Assembly: GCF_003054705.1 (NCBI RefSeq)
Contig: NZ_QAYX01000022.1
Coordinates: 595,071-659,070 of the forward strand
DNA: 64,000 nt
Source of the DNA: Opitutus sp. ER46
GTDB taxonomy: Bacteria > Verrucomicrobiota > Verrucomicrobiia > Opitutales > Opitutaceae
Direction: 5' to 3'
Shown here: piece after piece, positions 7,200-15,689 of the stretch
Layout of the letters: every line of letters begins with the position of its first letter
Numbering within the stretch: the first letter of the stretch is position 1
Notes under the pieces: model-generated
What the model saw: only the letters and a program-made list of their open reading frames with translations
Database searches by the model: none
What the model was told of the DNA's origin: nothing
Program-made: the position numbers and the translations under genes

Positions 7200-7946
7200 T
7201 CAGGGAAGCCGTGGTCCAGATTTGGATGATCCGGGAAGCCAAGCACTGCCCATGGTGGCCTTGCCGCTGGAGACGACGTTCACAAAATACACCGCAAGGA
7301 ATATCAACACGACGCTTAACGCCCAGGTCGGGGGCATCACGTTGGTGAAGGCGTTGACGATTGCGACCACCAGAATCGTGCTGCCGTAGACTGTGCGACG
7401 CACGGACCGCCTGCGCAGCAGGAGTTGGCGCGCAGCTTCGCAGAACGTAAAGAGCACCGTAGCCCGCATCAAGGCCTCGGGCGCGAAGAAATTCGGAAGA
7501 TGCGGCGTGAGGCGCACCCGGTTGAGGGTATCCGCGAACTCGATGGTGAACGCGATGCAGGCCACGGACGTTACCACGACGGCACTGTGGCTCAGCAGCG
7601 TGCGGAGTGCCGACAACATCTCCGGCGCCTCGCCCGTCTGACGCCGAAGGAAAACTGCCAGCGCGCCAATTGGAAGCATCGCCGCGATCCAAGGCGCCAT
7701 CAGCACAGCGATCGAGGGCGCATACGGGTGTCCAAAACGCACGTACCGGTAGGACGGCACGATGATCACAGCGGCCGAAACGATCGCGCACACAAGCGCG
7801 GCAATGCGACCGTGTTTGGGGTACTGCAGCAGGATCACCCGAATGAACAGCGTCGCGGCCAGCGGCACGTACACACACAGGAGAAGCTGCTGCTCGAACA
7901 GTTCGTATCGTGGCGGGCCGTCCAAAAGGAATGCGATCGGCAACAT
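7200..7946 (-). CDS. Island polytopic membrane protein, copy 1
   Basis: A 248-aa protein with about six hydrophobic segments, including YVPLAATLFIRVILL, ALVCAIVSAAVIIVPSY and LSVVLIFLAVYFVNVV. It is clearly paralogous to the protein at 19742-20449 (same start MLPIAFLLDGPP, same PSYRYVRFGHPYAPS block, same FCEAARQLLLR). I recognise no family. It is divergent from the exported protein at 8123, as in the other copy, so the pair moved or duplicated together. Membrane location is inferred from hydrophobicity. Confidence 0.75.
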   Translation of the reverse strand: MLPIAFLLDGPPRYELFEQQLLLCVYVPLAATLFIRVILLQYPKHGRIAALVCAIVSAAVIIVPSYRYVRFGHPYAPSIAVLMAPWIAAMLPIGALAVFLRRQTGEAPEMLSALRTLLSHSAVVVTSVACIAFTIEFADTLNRVRLTPHLPNFFAPEALMRATVLFTFCEAARQLLLRRRSVRRTVYGSTILVVAIVNAFTNVMPPTWALSVVLIFLAVYFVNVVSSGKATMGSAWLPGSSKSGPRLP

Positions 7947-8122
7947 GGGGCAGTTGATTCTGACTATTCAGAACCCACGCCTCACACGAGGCGACTAGAA
8001 ATCCGCCCCGCACCTCAAGTACGACGGCTGTACGGGAGCGAAGCTGAGGAAGCATGCCCTGAAGCTGCATGAGCAGGGATGCGGGCTTGCGCAGCCGCAC
8101 GGTTCGGGCGATACCCAAAACG

Positions 8123-8767
8123 ATGACTACGTGCGCGCCGATTCGCTGGTTTCCGCGTGTCTTGCTGATGTGGATCGGTGTCGCTGTGTTGCTGACAACA
8201 ACGGCCAGCGCAGATGACGCTCGCGAGCGTCTTGTGCAGCGAACCTACAACGCTCTGGCCTTGGAACAGGAGTTTGCCTCCGCCCACCACGAGTACCTGA
8301 AGTTCTTGAAGGCACGGAGCACCAGCTCGGGCTATCAGGCTGCCGTCGCGCATGTCGGGGATCGCATGATCATGTCGGATTACCGCGCTCGGATCAGCTC
8401 GTTTCTGGCCAACACATTCTCGGACGACGAACTTTCGGTGATTGCGGACTACTTCGAGAGTCGTGGCGGGCAGGAAGTGCTGAACTACGAGCGCCGATCC
8501 CGCTCAATGCGCAACCATCCGGGATTCGATGTGAATGCCGAGGCAAGGCGGTTTGCTGAAGGGCAGCCCAAAGGGGATCAATCTGCGTTTCGGGCCTTCA
8601 ACGACTCGGCGGCCGGGCGACGCTTTCAGCCTAAGCATCAAGAGCTAGTCAGGTTTGTTCTCCAGCTCGTTGGACAACTTGGGGGACGAAATCCTTGCGA
8701 AGATCGCGGCAGAGCACAAATCACGCCCCGGCCCATAGATTGGACGGTTGCCCGATTGACCCCATGA
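8123..8767 (+). CDS. Exported DUF2059-like protein, copy 1, C-terminal frameshift
   Basis: An exported protein of about 214 aa with a signal peptide (hydrophobic stretch VLLMWIGVAVLL, cleavage likely after TASA). Two segments recall the DUF2059 pattern: DDELSVIADYFESRGGQE and FNDSAAGRRF. It is paralogous to 20624-21238. Copy 2 ends GQLGDEILAKMAAE, but here the frame changes at a run of five G (about 8681-8685; four in copy 2) and reads GQLGGRNPCEDRG. Removing one G restores GDEILAKIAAEH with a stop near 8739, which would also free the next gene's start. This is either a recent frameshift or a sequence error. Start ATG 8123 matches the copy 2 start. Confidence 0.75.
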   Translation: MTTCAPIRWFPRVLLMWIGVAVLLTTTASADDARERLVQRTYNALALEQEFASAHHEYLKFLKARSTSSGYQAAVAHVGDRMIMSDYRARISSFLANTFSDDELSVIADYFESRGGQEVLNYERRSRSMRNHPGFDVNAEARRFAEGQPKGDQSAFRAFNDSAAGRRFQPKHQELVRFVLQLVGQLGGRNPCEDRGRAQITPRPIDWTVARLTP

Positions 8768-10353
8768 AGGACACGGATCGTCCAAGGCAAATCGCGCCGG
8801 GCAGGCCGCGTCGGCTTACAAAGGCAGAAAGCGCGCAATTCAAGTGGCGTACGATTATCCTTCCGTCGGCACTGGGCAGCATCGGCTTCATTGGTGGCCT
8901 ATCACTACTCCACTCGCTCCTGATAGCGGTGTTCGCCGTCCCGCCGCTGCCTGAAGACGTACTGAAGCTCTGGCTCCCGCTTTTCCTCCCGTGGGTTGTC
9001 ATTCTGGGAGTTCTGCGTCGCCGCCTCAAGCTGCTGCGTTGGTACCGGGATTGGTTTACCGGAGCCATGCTCGTTTGGTTCGTCATCAGTTGCCCAAGCA
9101 TTATCGCCCAACACTACATCGCTGATGCCGTCGGGAAGCTCACTCGAGTAACCCGCATCAGCGAGGTCCGCGGCCTACCTCAGAGCCGCTTTTGGATGGC
9201 ATCAAGCTGGACCGGGGACAAGCGAGGCGCACTTCGATCAGTTGAGATGTCCGTTAGCGGAAAACACTCGGAGTATTTCGACATCACGGTGCGGTATGCG
9301 GTGCCGCTCACGGACCCGAACACGAAGCGCGACAGCCAAAGCCCTTCCGCTTGGCTGGCGCTCAAGTACAATCGGCGCCTAAACAATAGCTCCGATCCGG
9401 CGTCCAAGCAGAGCGCTGTAAATGACCTCTGGTCCGAAGCCGCAAGAAAGCTGGCGGCAGACGATCTCCGATGGGTGACGTTTTTCTCAATTGAGGGAAA
9501 CACCCGCGCGCGGCGCGCGATCGAGTCGATGTTGCGCGATGCTTCGGCTCCGGCTGCGCCGCTGCTAGCACCACACGATGGAGAATTCGAGGATAGGACC
9601 GGTAGCTCCCTTCCGTGGGCCTTTGGAACGTTCGCCATCGGGTTTACACTCTGGTGTGCGGTGATACTGCTAGTGAGGCTGGACAGCAGCCGCGTCAGGG
9701 AATGGCAGATTGGCGATTCGTCCGCGGATAAGATCGCCGGTTTGTGGCTCCTGACTCCAAGGGACGGTTACGTGGTGACGCCGGTCTTGTTGTTCCTGAA
9801 CGTCGCGGTCTGGCTAGTAATGGCCTCGCAGGACGTAGGACTGGGGCATACGTCGGCCAACGACCTCATTACCTGGGGTGCTGCATATCGGCCGTTGATT
9901 GCGCAAGGTGAATTCTGGCGGCTCATCACGTCCTCGTTCGTGCACGCCAACCTTCTGCACATCGTCAACAATGCTGTGATGCTCGTGCTGATCGGATCCG
10001 TAATGGAGCAGTCGGTGAGGTCCTCATGGTATGCGGCGGTTTATGCGCTGAGCGGCTTGGTGGGGATTTCCGTTAGCGTTGCCTGGCATCCGAACACTGC
10101 GATTGTCGGCGCGTCGGCTGCGATCTTTGGTCTCGCTGGGTACGGAATCGTTGAACTGCTTATCAGGCGGGACAGCATCGGAGCGGCTCCTGCTCTGCTC
10201 AAGATCGCCGCAGTGTATCTCGGCATCAATCTCGTGATTGGGATCGTCCTGCCAGGAGTAGACCTCGTTGCGCACGTGGCAGGACTCGGTACCGGTGCCG
10301 CGCTAGGTGTGTTCCGGTGTCTCGTTCCTGCTTTACGCACCGGCGATCGCTGA
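8764..10353 (+). CDS. Rhomboid family intramembrane serine protease with large N-terminal region
   Basis: A 529-aa protein. The C-terminal 180 residues are a rhomboid core: HANLLHIVNN in the second helix, GASAAIFGL carrying the catalytic Ser451, and DLVAHVAGLGTG with His504. The consensus GxSG is GASA here, a tolerated variant. The N-terminal half is unusual: two to three hydrophobic segments (about 28-100), then about 200 residues of soluble domain, then another helix near 290-310. Rhomboids cleave membrane-anchored substrates within the bilayer. The extra domain may choose the substrate. The start ATG 8764 overlaps the end of the frameshifted upstream gene by 4 bp. Confidence 0.85.
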   Translation: MKDTDRPRQIAPGRPRRLTKAESAQFKWRTIILPSALGSIGFIGGLSLLHSLLIAVFAVPPLPEDVLKLWLPLFLPWVVILGVLRRRLKLLRWYRDWFTGAMLVWFVISCPSIIAQHYIADAVGKLTRVTRISEVRGLPQSRFWMASSWTGDKRGALRSVEMSVSGKHSEYFDITVRYAVPLTDPNTKRDSQSPSAWLALKYNRRLNNSSDPASKQSAVNDLWSEAARKLAADDLRWVTFFSIEGNTRARRAIESMLRDASAPAAPLLAPHDGEFEDRTGSSLPWAFGTFAIGFTLWCAVILLVRLDSSRVREWQIGDSSADKIAGLWLLTPRDGYVVTPVLLFLNVAVWLVMASQDVGLGHTSANDLITWGAAYRPLIAQGEFWRLITSSFVHANLLHIVNNAVMLVLIGSVMEQSVRSSWYAAVYALSGLVGISVSVAWHPNTAIVGASAAIFGLAGYGIVELLIRRDSIGAAPALLKIAAVYLGINLVIGIVLPGVDLVAHVAGLGTGAALGVFRCLVPALRTGDR

Positions 10354-10357
10354 GCCC

Positions 10358-10846
10358 TCAGCCGCTTTCGTACGCCTCACGAATCCTCCGAGACTTGATT
10401 TCGCCGCGTTGGCAGGCCTCGCAACCGCAGGGTTTACGGCCCTTCGCCTCGGGGTAATACCGCCAGCCGACCCCTTGCGACGGTGTGTACACGCGCATGA
10501 TTTCAGATGAAGTGATCTTGCGCGGGATCATCACCTGCAGCCCCAGTCCAGACGTGTGCTCTCGAAAGACGCGGATTGCACCGACTGCGGTCGTGTCGAG
10601 GGGCTCCTGCCCGTAGTGGCCGACGCGCACTTGTTCCTCGTCCGGTATCCGGAACTGGACGGCGGCGATGGTGCGGATTCCGCGTCGCTTCAGCTCACGC
10701 ACCCACTGGTGCGAGACCATGAAGTTCTCGAGAACAGGTGTGGCGAAGACGTACTCCTCCCCGTTCCAGATCTCGCTCGGCTTGATGCCGGTCTTGGCGA
10801 TCCGCTTCGCCAGCCGTTCGTCGGTCAAGTGGATGAATTGGGCCAT
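10358..10846 (-). CDS. Unknown 162-aa protein with CxC-x2-C tail
   Basis: A soluble protein beginning MAQFIHLTDERLAKRIAKTGI. The pattern recalls the H-T-D plus helix opening of ADP-ribosyltransferase/KptA-like folds, followed by YVFATPV and a basic VRELKRRG helix. That resemblance is suggestive only. A CGCEACQRGE segment near the C-terminus could bind zinc. It is the last gene of a five-gene minus-strand run (13556 to 10358) in which the genes overlap or nearly touch, so it is probably co-transcribed with two exported or membrane proteins. No function is assigned. Confidence 0.65.
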   Translation of the reverse strand: MAQFIHLTDERLAKRIAKTGIKPSEIWNGEEYVFATPVLENFMVSHQWVRELKRRGIRTIAAVQFRIPDEEQVRVGHYGQEPLDTTAVGAIRVFREHTSGLGLQVMIPRKITSSEIMRVYTPSQGVGWRYYPEAKGRKPCGCEACQRGEIKSRRIREAYESG

Positions 10847-10868
10847 GAGTCAGAGCACTCGGTATGGC

Positions 10869-11573
10869 TCAGTCGCACGTCACATAGGCGACGACATCGT
10901 GCGATCGGGTGTCCATGGCCCAGATCATGACATGTCCCAGTTGGGTATCGCCGGCTGGTTGGTTTTTAAAAGACAACTCCCATTTGCAAACGATAATCCA
11001 GCATTCGCCAGTTGAGTGCGTACCGAGAAACGCGCCCACCGGCACGACGGCCAAGCTGTCGTTGTACCATTTCTCCGGGTGCGCCTCACGGTCCTTCAAG
11101 GCGGCTTCGTATTCCTCTTTCTCTTTCTTGTTCTGCTTCTCCAAAGCCTCCCGCTCTTCGCGGGAGGCATCCGGTGGAACTAGGATCTGCTGCCGGAAAG
11201 GCTCCAGCATACTCTCGCGAGTTCTGCCGCGATTGAGGCGCTGAAGACACTTTTCCAGACTCGCGATATCCAACCCGCCTGCCTTTGCTTTTGCGACGAG
11301 CGCGCCCGAGAACCGCTGCCACTTCTTCTCCCAGTCAATGGCGAGCAGCCCAGAGAAACGTCGCTCTTCCAGGCGGTTGAAGAACCGCTTCGACAAAACG
11401 CGCTCGGCCGCGTCGCGGTCTGCTGGGACAAGCAGCTCGATGCGAGAGACCGCTACATCAGCGATCGCCGCGTCGAGATCAGCAGGTGTGACGATCGGTA
11501 CGATCGGCGGCAACGGTTCGGCCGCCGCCAGAGTCAATGCGGAGAAGGCGATAAGCCAGAGCGACCGTTTCAT
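10869..11573 (-). CDS. Exported protein of unknown function
   Basis: A 234-aa protein with a short signal peptide (MKRSLWLIAFSALTLAAA). The mature part holds a helical, charged centre (REEREALEKQNKKEKEEYEA) and a Trp/Tyr-rich C-terminus. Start ATG 11573-11571 overlaps the stop of the upstream gene by 4 bp (ATGA), so the two are translationally coupled. I recognise no family. Confidence 0.65.
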   Translation of the reverse strand: MKRSLWLIAFSALTLAAAEPLPPIVPIVTPADLDAAIADVAVSRIELLVPADRDAAERVLSKRFFNRLEERRFSGLLAIDWEKKWQRFSGALVAKAKAGGLDIASLEKCLQRLNRGRTRESMLEPFRQQILVPPDASREEREALEKQNKKEKEEYEAALKDREAHPEKWYNDSLAVVPVGAFLGTHSTGECWIIVCKWELSFKNQPAGDTQLGHVMIWAMDTRSHDVVAYVTCD

Positions 11574-11917
11574 TTGAATTCCGCGATCACCTCGATGAGC
11601 CCCACGATGTTCCGGTTGAATTCGGCAAGTTCCTCGGCCGGCACCCACAGTTCGGCGTGAACCTTCGCGCCGACGATCTGCGGCGTGTATTTGGTGAGGA
11701 AATTGCTGCGGACACGAAACCGCATCACGTACCCAGCGCCCGACGCCTTCACATTCCAGTCACGGGCGATCTGTGTAGCGTACGCTTCGTTCAGGACCGG
11801 ATAGAAGATTGGCTGGTCCGGCAACCGTGGCGGAAACGCGGCATAGCCGGACTCGGCGATGAGCTTGAGCTCCTTTGGGCCGACCGGGCGATAAAGCGTG
11901 GTGGTGTCTTCAGGCAT
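11570..11917 (-). CDS. Small protein of the 'ADP-ribosylation/crystallin J1' annotated family
   Basis: A 115-aa soluble protein with the strongly conserved segments LYRPVGPKELKLIAESGY, FPPRLPDQPIFYPVLNE and NRNIVGLIEVIAEF. Proteins like this are common in bacterial genomes and carry the database name ADP-ribosylation/crystallin J1, although no catalytic residues are established as far as I know. A decayed second copy lies at 13620-13781. It is coupled to the exported protein downstream by a 4-bp overlap. It may be an immunity or accessory factor; this is a guess from the island context. Confidence 0.7.
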   Translation of the reverse strand: MPEDTTTLYRPVGPKELKLIAESGYAAFPPRLPDQPIFYPVLNEAYATQIARDWNVKASGAGYVMRFRVRSNFLTKYTPQIVGAKVHAELWVPAEELAEFNRNIVGLIEVIAEFK

Positions 11918-11926
11918 GGAGGCGCT

Positions 11927-13315
11927 TCAGTCCCGGTAGACGTAACGAAGTGGATCTGAAATATGGGATGTTCCGACGCGGCCGGTCACCCAACCTGAGT
12001 CGGGACGGAGCAGATCGGGCCACGCGCACCACCACGGTACTCGCGGATGCTCGTCGCGGACGTCAGATATTCGTAGCACCTGAACAGGCATCGGGCCCCA
12101 GTCCTCCTGGCGACCAGCGATTCGGCTCGCAAAGTCCGATCGAAACTCAGCCGGCAAACGATCGCAAACCGCAGCGAAAAGCGGTCGAGCGTGTTCGGTC
12201 CAAGCATTGTGGAGCAAGATGTCGTCGGGGGCAGGACCCTCCATCGGTCCAAAATGAATCGAGACCGCCAAGCCGTCGCAGACCGGAGCCATGAACGCGC
12301 GACCGCCAAGTCTGCCCCTAGTGTCTGCGATGATCGCTGCGATTCTCACGCTGTCATCGGGGCTCAGCGCGGCTTCCGCGAGAAGGGTGGGCTTGCTTCG
12401 TGGATCATCGTCCTTCGTCCCGATAACGACGACACGATCGGGCAGCACGATCCAATCCCTAGACCAGTGCATCGAGTACTGATGAAGTCTGACGAGCGGT
12501 TGCGGGCCTGTGGGTACCGCTGCCGGCGCGCTGCACCAAAGGCTCACTTCCTTCTGCGGCCCGTCGCAGTTGGTGAAGAAGAATGCGGATTGCCGGTTTC
12601 CATCTGTCTCGATGGCGAACTCGAGATAGATGTCTCCGCGCCGGTATAACGGAGCGTACGAGTATCCAGGCGCCATGTGTACCACTTGGGGGTTTAGCAG
12701 TGCGAACTCGGCGGGCCATCTGCCTTGTGTGTACCGGCGCGGTTCCTTCTCGTCCCGAACCCGCTCAGCCATCGCAGCAATCTGCCCTTCGCCGAGTCCC
12801 TGGATGCGGCGTAAACTGGCCCGAAAATTCAGGTAATCCACGAGGTTTGCCGACACGAAGGCAAATACCGGCGTACTCCAGATCACGAGCGCCAGTGCAG
12901 CGCTCCAGGTCTTCCGCATACCGAGCCACGCGTAGGTGGTGCCGATGAGAACACACAACGGCACGAGCCCGCACAGCGCGACAGCCAGTGCCATTGCCCA
13001 CGTGTACGGCTGCTGCGGCCAAATAACGTCAGGGTCTTTGCACCTCGCGGCGAGCGTCGAGGCGCACGCTGCCGCAAAACCGGCCGCAGCGGGAACGCTG
13101 ACAACGATTACCCATTTGAACCTCGCCGCCAGCAGCGCGGGGGCGGCGCAAATTGCTGCCGCGGCTACAAACCACCAACGCGAAGGATCGACCTGAACGA
13201 GCGGCGCTGGAATCCCGAACATGACAATCGCCCAGCAAGTCACGATCCCGACCGCGACCGTCGCAAGGATGACGGATCGGATATTGTTTCCGAACGAGCG
13301 AAATGGACGGGGCAT
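11927..13315 (-). CDS. Membrane protein with large C-terminal soluble domain
   Basis: A 462-aa protein. Four hydrophobic helices lie in the first 170 residues (ILATVAVGIVTCWAIVMF, WFVAAAAICAAPALLAA, MALAVALCGLVPLCVLIG, ALALVIWSTPVFAFVSAN). A 290-residue Trp/Pro-rich domain follows. I recognise no family. The start ATG 13315 follows the stop of the small upstream membrane protein by 4 bp; an upstream in-frame start at 13363 would overlap that gene by about 44 bp. The operon order is 13556, 13315, 11917, 11573, 10846. Confidence 0.65.
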   Translation of the reverse strand: MPRPFRSFGNNIRSVILATVAVGIVTCWAIVMFGIPAPLVQVDPSRWWFVAAAAICAAPALLAARFKWVIVVSVPAAAGFAAACASTLAARCKDPDVIWPQQPYTWAMALAVALCGLVPLCVLIGTTYAWLGMRKTWSAALALVIWSTPVFAFVSANLVDYLNFRASLRRIQGLGEGQIAAMAERVRDEKEPRRYTQGRWPAEFALLNPQVVHMAPGYSYAPLYRRGDIYLEFAIETDGNRQSAFFFTNCDGPQKEVSLWCSAPAAVPTGPQPLVRLHQYSMHWSRDWIVLPDRVVVIGTKDDDPRSKPTLLAEAALSPDDSVRIAAIIADTRGRLGGRAFMAPVCDGLAVSIHFGPMEGPAPDDILLHNAWTEHARPLFAAVCDRLPAEFRSDFASRIAGRQEDWGPMPVQVLRISDVRDEHPRVPWWCAWPDLLRPDSGWVTGRVGTSHISDPLRYVYRD

Positions 13316-13319
13316 GCGG

Positions 13320-13556
13320 TTAATCGAAGATTGCCTCGTGCGGCACCGATGAGCCCAAGACAAAACTGAGAACGACCAGGCCCACGCCGGACCCGAGAAA
13401 TAGCCAAAATGAATACGACCGAGCTACTGGCTCTTTCTTTCTTCGGATAAGATAGTAGGCAGTCGCGATCAACAGCGCTGCTATGCCGGCGACCATGAAA
13501 TCGGCTTCGGCGGAAAAGCTCCTCTGGGGCGGAAGGAGATAAGCAAGATGGCTCAT
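13320..13556 (-). CDS. Small two-helix membrane protein
   Basis: A 78-aa protein with hydrophobic segments FMVAGIAALLIATAYYLI and FWLFLGSGVGLVVLSFVLG separated by a basic loop (RRKKEPVARS). It is first in the minus-strand island operon, directly before the larger membrane protein, so the two may form a complex. No family is recognised. Confidence 0.6.
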   Translation of the reverse strand: MSHLAYLLPPQRSFSAEADFMVAGIAALLIATAYYLIRRKKEPVARSYSFWLFLGSGVGLVVLSFVLGSSVPHEAIFD

Positions 13557-13619
13557 GTCCGATCGATATCAACCCACGACCTGGACTGGCGCGAGAGTTT
13601 TACCGACAGCATCGGTCGT

Positions 13620-13781
13620 CACGCAACCGGGGCCATCTAGCGTACGCTTGGTTTAGCACCGGACGAACGATGAGCTGGTCCGGCAACCGGGACGGATACG
13701 CGGATAGCCTGAGTCGGCGATGAGCTTGAACTCCTTCGGACCGACTGAGCGATAGAGAATGGTGGTGGTGGGTTCGGCCAT
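13620..13781 (-). pseudogene. Decayed copy of the 'crystallin J1' small protein
   Basis: It starts ATG 13781-13779 and reads MAEPTTTILYRSVGPKEFK and KLIADSGY, clearly the 11570-11917 protein. A frameshift follows SGY; the family reading continues in the other frame as YPSRLPDQLIVRPVLNQAYA. After that similarity dies out. It lies just before the plus-strand operon at 13876. It shows gene duplication and decay inside the island. Confidence 0.75.
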
Positions 13782-13875
13782 GGCTGGTGTCGCGTTCGGA
13801 GCCTCTTCGGCGCATTGTTTGCGTCAAACAGGATTGCCGGAGAGCGTGCGTTCCCGATTATCTGGTGAACTCAGC

Positions 13876-15303
13876 ATGGCGCGCAGCATTCACACGACCC
13901 GGCGGAGTCTGGCCGAACTAAAGAAGCGAAAGTTTGCAAGCGACGATGATCGCCGAGTCGCGATCTCAAAAGCCGAGTTCAAGTTGCAGCGGAAGCGTCG
14001 GATTAAGCGCCACGTGTCTGCCGAACGCCACGCCGTAGAGATTCAAGGCGAGCCGGTGCCTGGATCCGCGATTCCCATCGTAGTCGCTGACCAGGAGCGC
14101 AATGTCTTCCACGCGGCTTCCTCCGACGATATCAGGATGATCCTGGGCATGCTGCCCGCGGCCGCCGTCGAGGGAATCGGTGAAATCCGTCTCTCCCTTG
14201 GACGCGACTACATGCTGGAACTGATCGAGGAGTATCCCGGCAAACCTGACCCATTTACTGGGCGGGCGGGTTTCAGTTCGTTTCCGGGCGTTTACTCCGG
14301 GACGGTCCTCGGAACGTACTTTCCATCAAAGGGGTTGGTTTGTGTTTATGGGTACGTGGTCGACTGGGACCACTTGGCGATTCCTCGCGCCATTTTGGAA
14401 ACGTACCTGCGGCTTCTCACGCTGAAGACGCTCATGCATGAGATCGCGCATTTCCATGATCGCACTGCGCGAGTGGGTCGCGGACGCTGGCTGGCAGATC
14501 GGCGCGAGAATCTGGAATGGTATGCCGAGAAGCAGGAGCAGGAATGGACCGAGCACATTGTCGTTCCTTTCCTGGAGCGCACCTATGCGAAGGAGGCTCG
14601 TGCTTTCCGTTCATGGGTAAAGCAGCGCGGGGGGATCGACCTGCCCCTCACGTTCTTCGCTGGAGACAGCCGCAGAACCGAACGGAACGGGCTGACGCGT
14701 CTTGTATTTTCTACGTCCGGTGCTTTCGAGAGTTGGCTGAAGGAACTGCCAAGCTGCGGCTCGCGGCACGAGGCGTATCTGGCGCTCGCTTGGGAGCTAC
14801 ATATCGCGGACCAGTACGAAGACTGCCTGAAAGTGCTAAATCGCATTCTGAACGACGACGGCGACCACATAAAAGCCCGCGAATGCCGTGCCGACACTCT
14901 CGTCCACTTGGAACGACTCGATGAAGCCCTTGCCGATGCTGATGATGTAATCCGACGGGCGCCAGATGAGAACGGTGCCTGGGAATCGCGCTGCGATGTC
15001 TTGGAGGAGCGAAAGGACTGGGCTGGCATTATGGAGACGTGCCGCCGTTGGATGCTCGTTCCGCACGTCTCGCCAGGGAAACGCCGTGAATGTCACAGGT
15101 ATCGGGCCGTGGCGCTGTGCGCGACGGGCGACGTCGCTGCTACGGAGACGAGTCTCGCGGCATATTGGGCGACGTTCCGATTCAAGAACCCCGAACGTGC
15201 AAAGCAGCGGATGCTGTTCGTGCGGCGAGCCGTGTACCGCCGGGCGGGACGACCCCTTGCGGACGATCCGATGAGAAAATGGTCGGTCTCGGCGAACACG
15301 TAG
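13876..15303 (+). CDS. HExxH zinc-metalloprotease-like protein with TPR-like C-terminus
   Basis: A 475-aa protein. The first 60 residues are very basic (KKRKFAS, KLQRKRRIKRH). A putative gluzincin-type active site HEIAH is at residues 188-192 and is followed by FHD. The region from about 300 to the end has helical repeats of TPR type (AYLALAWELHIADQYEDCL, ALADADDVIRRAPDENGAW). There is no signal peptide. Metal binding and peptidase activity are inferred from the motif only; the third ligand is not identified. Start ATG 13876 is chosen because the longer frame runs through the antisense pseudogene. It heads a six-gene plus-strand run to 19366. Confidence 0.7.
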   Translation: MARSIHTTRRSLAELKKRKFASDDDRRVAISKAEFKLQRKRRIKRHVSAERHAVEIQGEPVPGSAIPIVVADQERNVFHAASSDDIRMILGMLPAAAVEGIGEIRLSLGRDYMLELIEEYPGKPDPFTGRAGFSSFPGVYSGTVLGTYFPSKGLVCVYGYVVDWDHLAIPRAILETYLRLLTLKTLMHEIAHFHDRTARVGRGRWLADRRENLEWYAEKQEQEWTEHIVVPFLERTYAKEARAFRSWVKQRGGIDLPLTFFAGDSRRTERNGLTRLVFSTSGAFESWLKELPSCGSRHEAYLALAWELHIADQYEDCLKVLNRILNDDGDHIKARECRADTLVHLERLDEALADADDVIRRAPDENGAWESRCDVLEERKDWAGIMETCRRWMLVPHVSPGKRRECHRYRAVALCATGDVAATETSLAAYWATFRFKNPERAKQRMLFVRRAVYRRAGRPLADDPMRKWSVSANT

Positions 15304-15678
15304 ATGCCCGGCAATACCGAACACGAGGGAGCCCCTACAGGGGAACGAGTGCTGCTCCTGACGATTCAGGACACGTTCGACATTGCTGGACGTGGATTGG
15401 TCCTGCTTCCCGATTTCTCAGTCCCTTTTGGCGGTTGGCAGAATCGCACCGACACGGTCTCGATTGTTGCCCCGAACGGGTCGACAGTTGATGCCGATGC
15501 TGCATTAAATCTGACGCACTTCGTCCCAATCGACAAGAGCATGCCCCCGGATCGCCGCTGGCGAGTAGTGATGATGCTTCCCAACGTGGAGAGGAGCGCC
15601 GTTCCCGTAGGGTCGGAAATCTTCGGTTCAGCCGAGCTTGCGCGAGCCATTCGTGGCGAGAAGCGACTCGGGGTCTAG
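15304..15678 (+). CDS. Small protein with EF-Tu-like beta-barrel segment
   Basis: A 124-aa protein starting directly after the stop of the metalloprotease-like gene, with no spacer. The segment LLTIQDTFDIAGRGLVLLPD resembles the opening strands of the EF-Tu domain 2 barrel (pattern V-x-D-x-F-x-I-x-G-R-G-x-V). There is no GTPase domain. Such lone barrels are seen as small hypothetical proteins; the role is unknown. Co-translation with the upstream protein is likely. Confidence 0.6.
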   Translation: MPGNTEHEGAPTGERVLLLTIQDTFDIAGRGLVLLPDFSVPFGGWQNRTDTVSIVAPNGSTVDADAALNLTHFVPIDKSMPPDRRWRVVMMLPNVERSAVPVGSEIFGSAELARAIRGEKRLGV

Positions 15679-15689
15679 AGACACCCCAA

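Noticed and set aside
7195..8118. Upstream extension of the CdiI-like frame to 426 aa
   Set aside because: The extra residues are antisense or out-of-frame readings of the polytopic membrane protein; the real start is at 7194.
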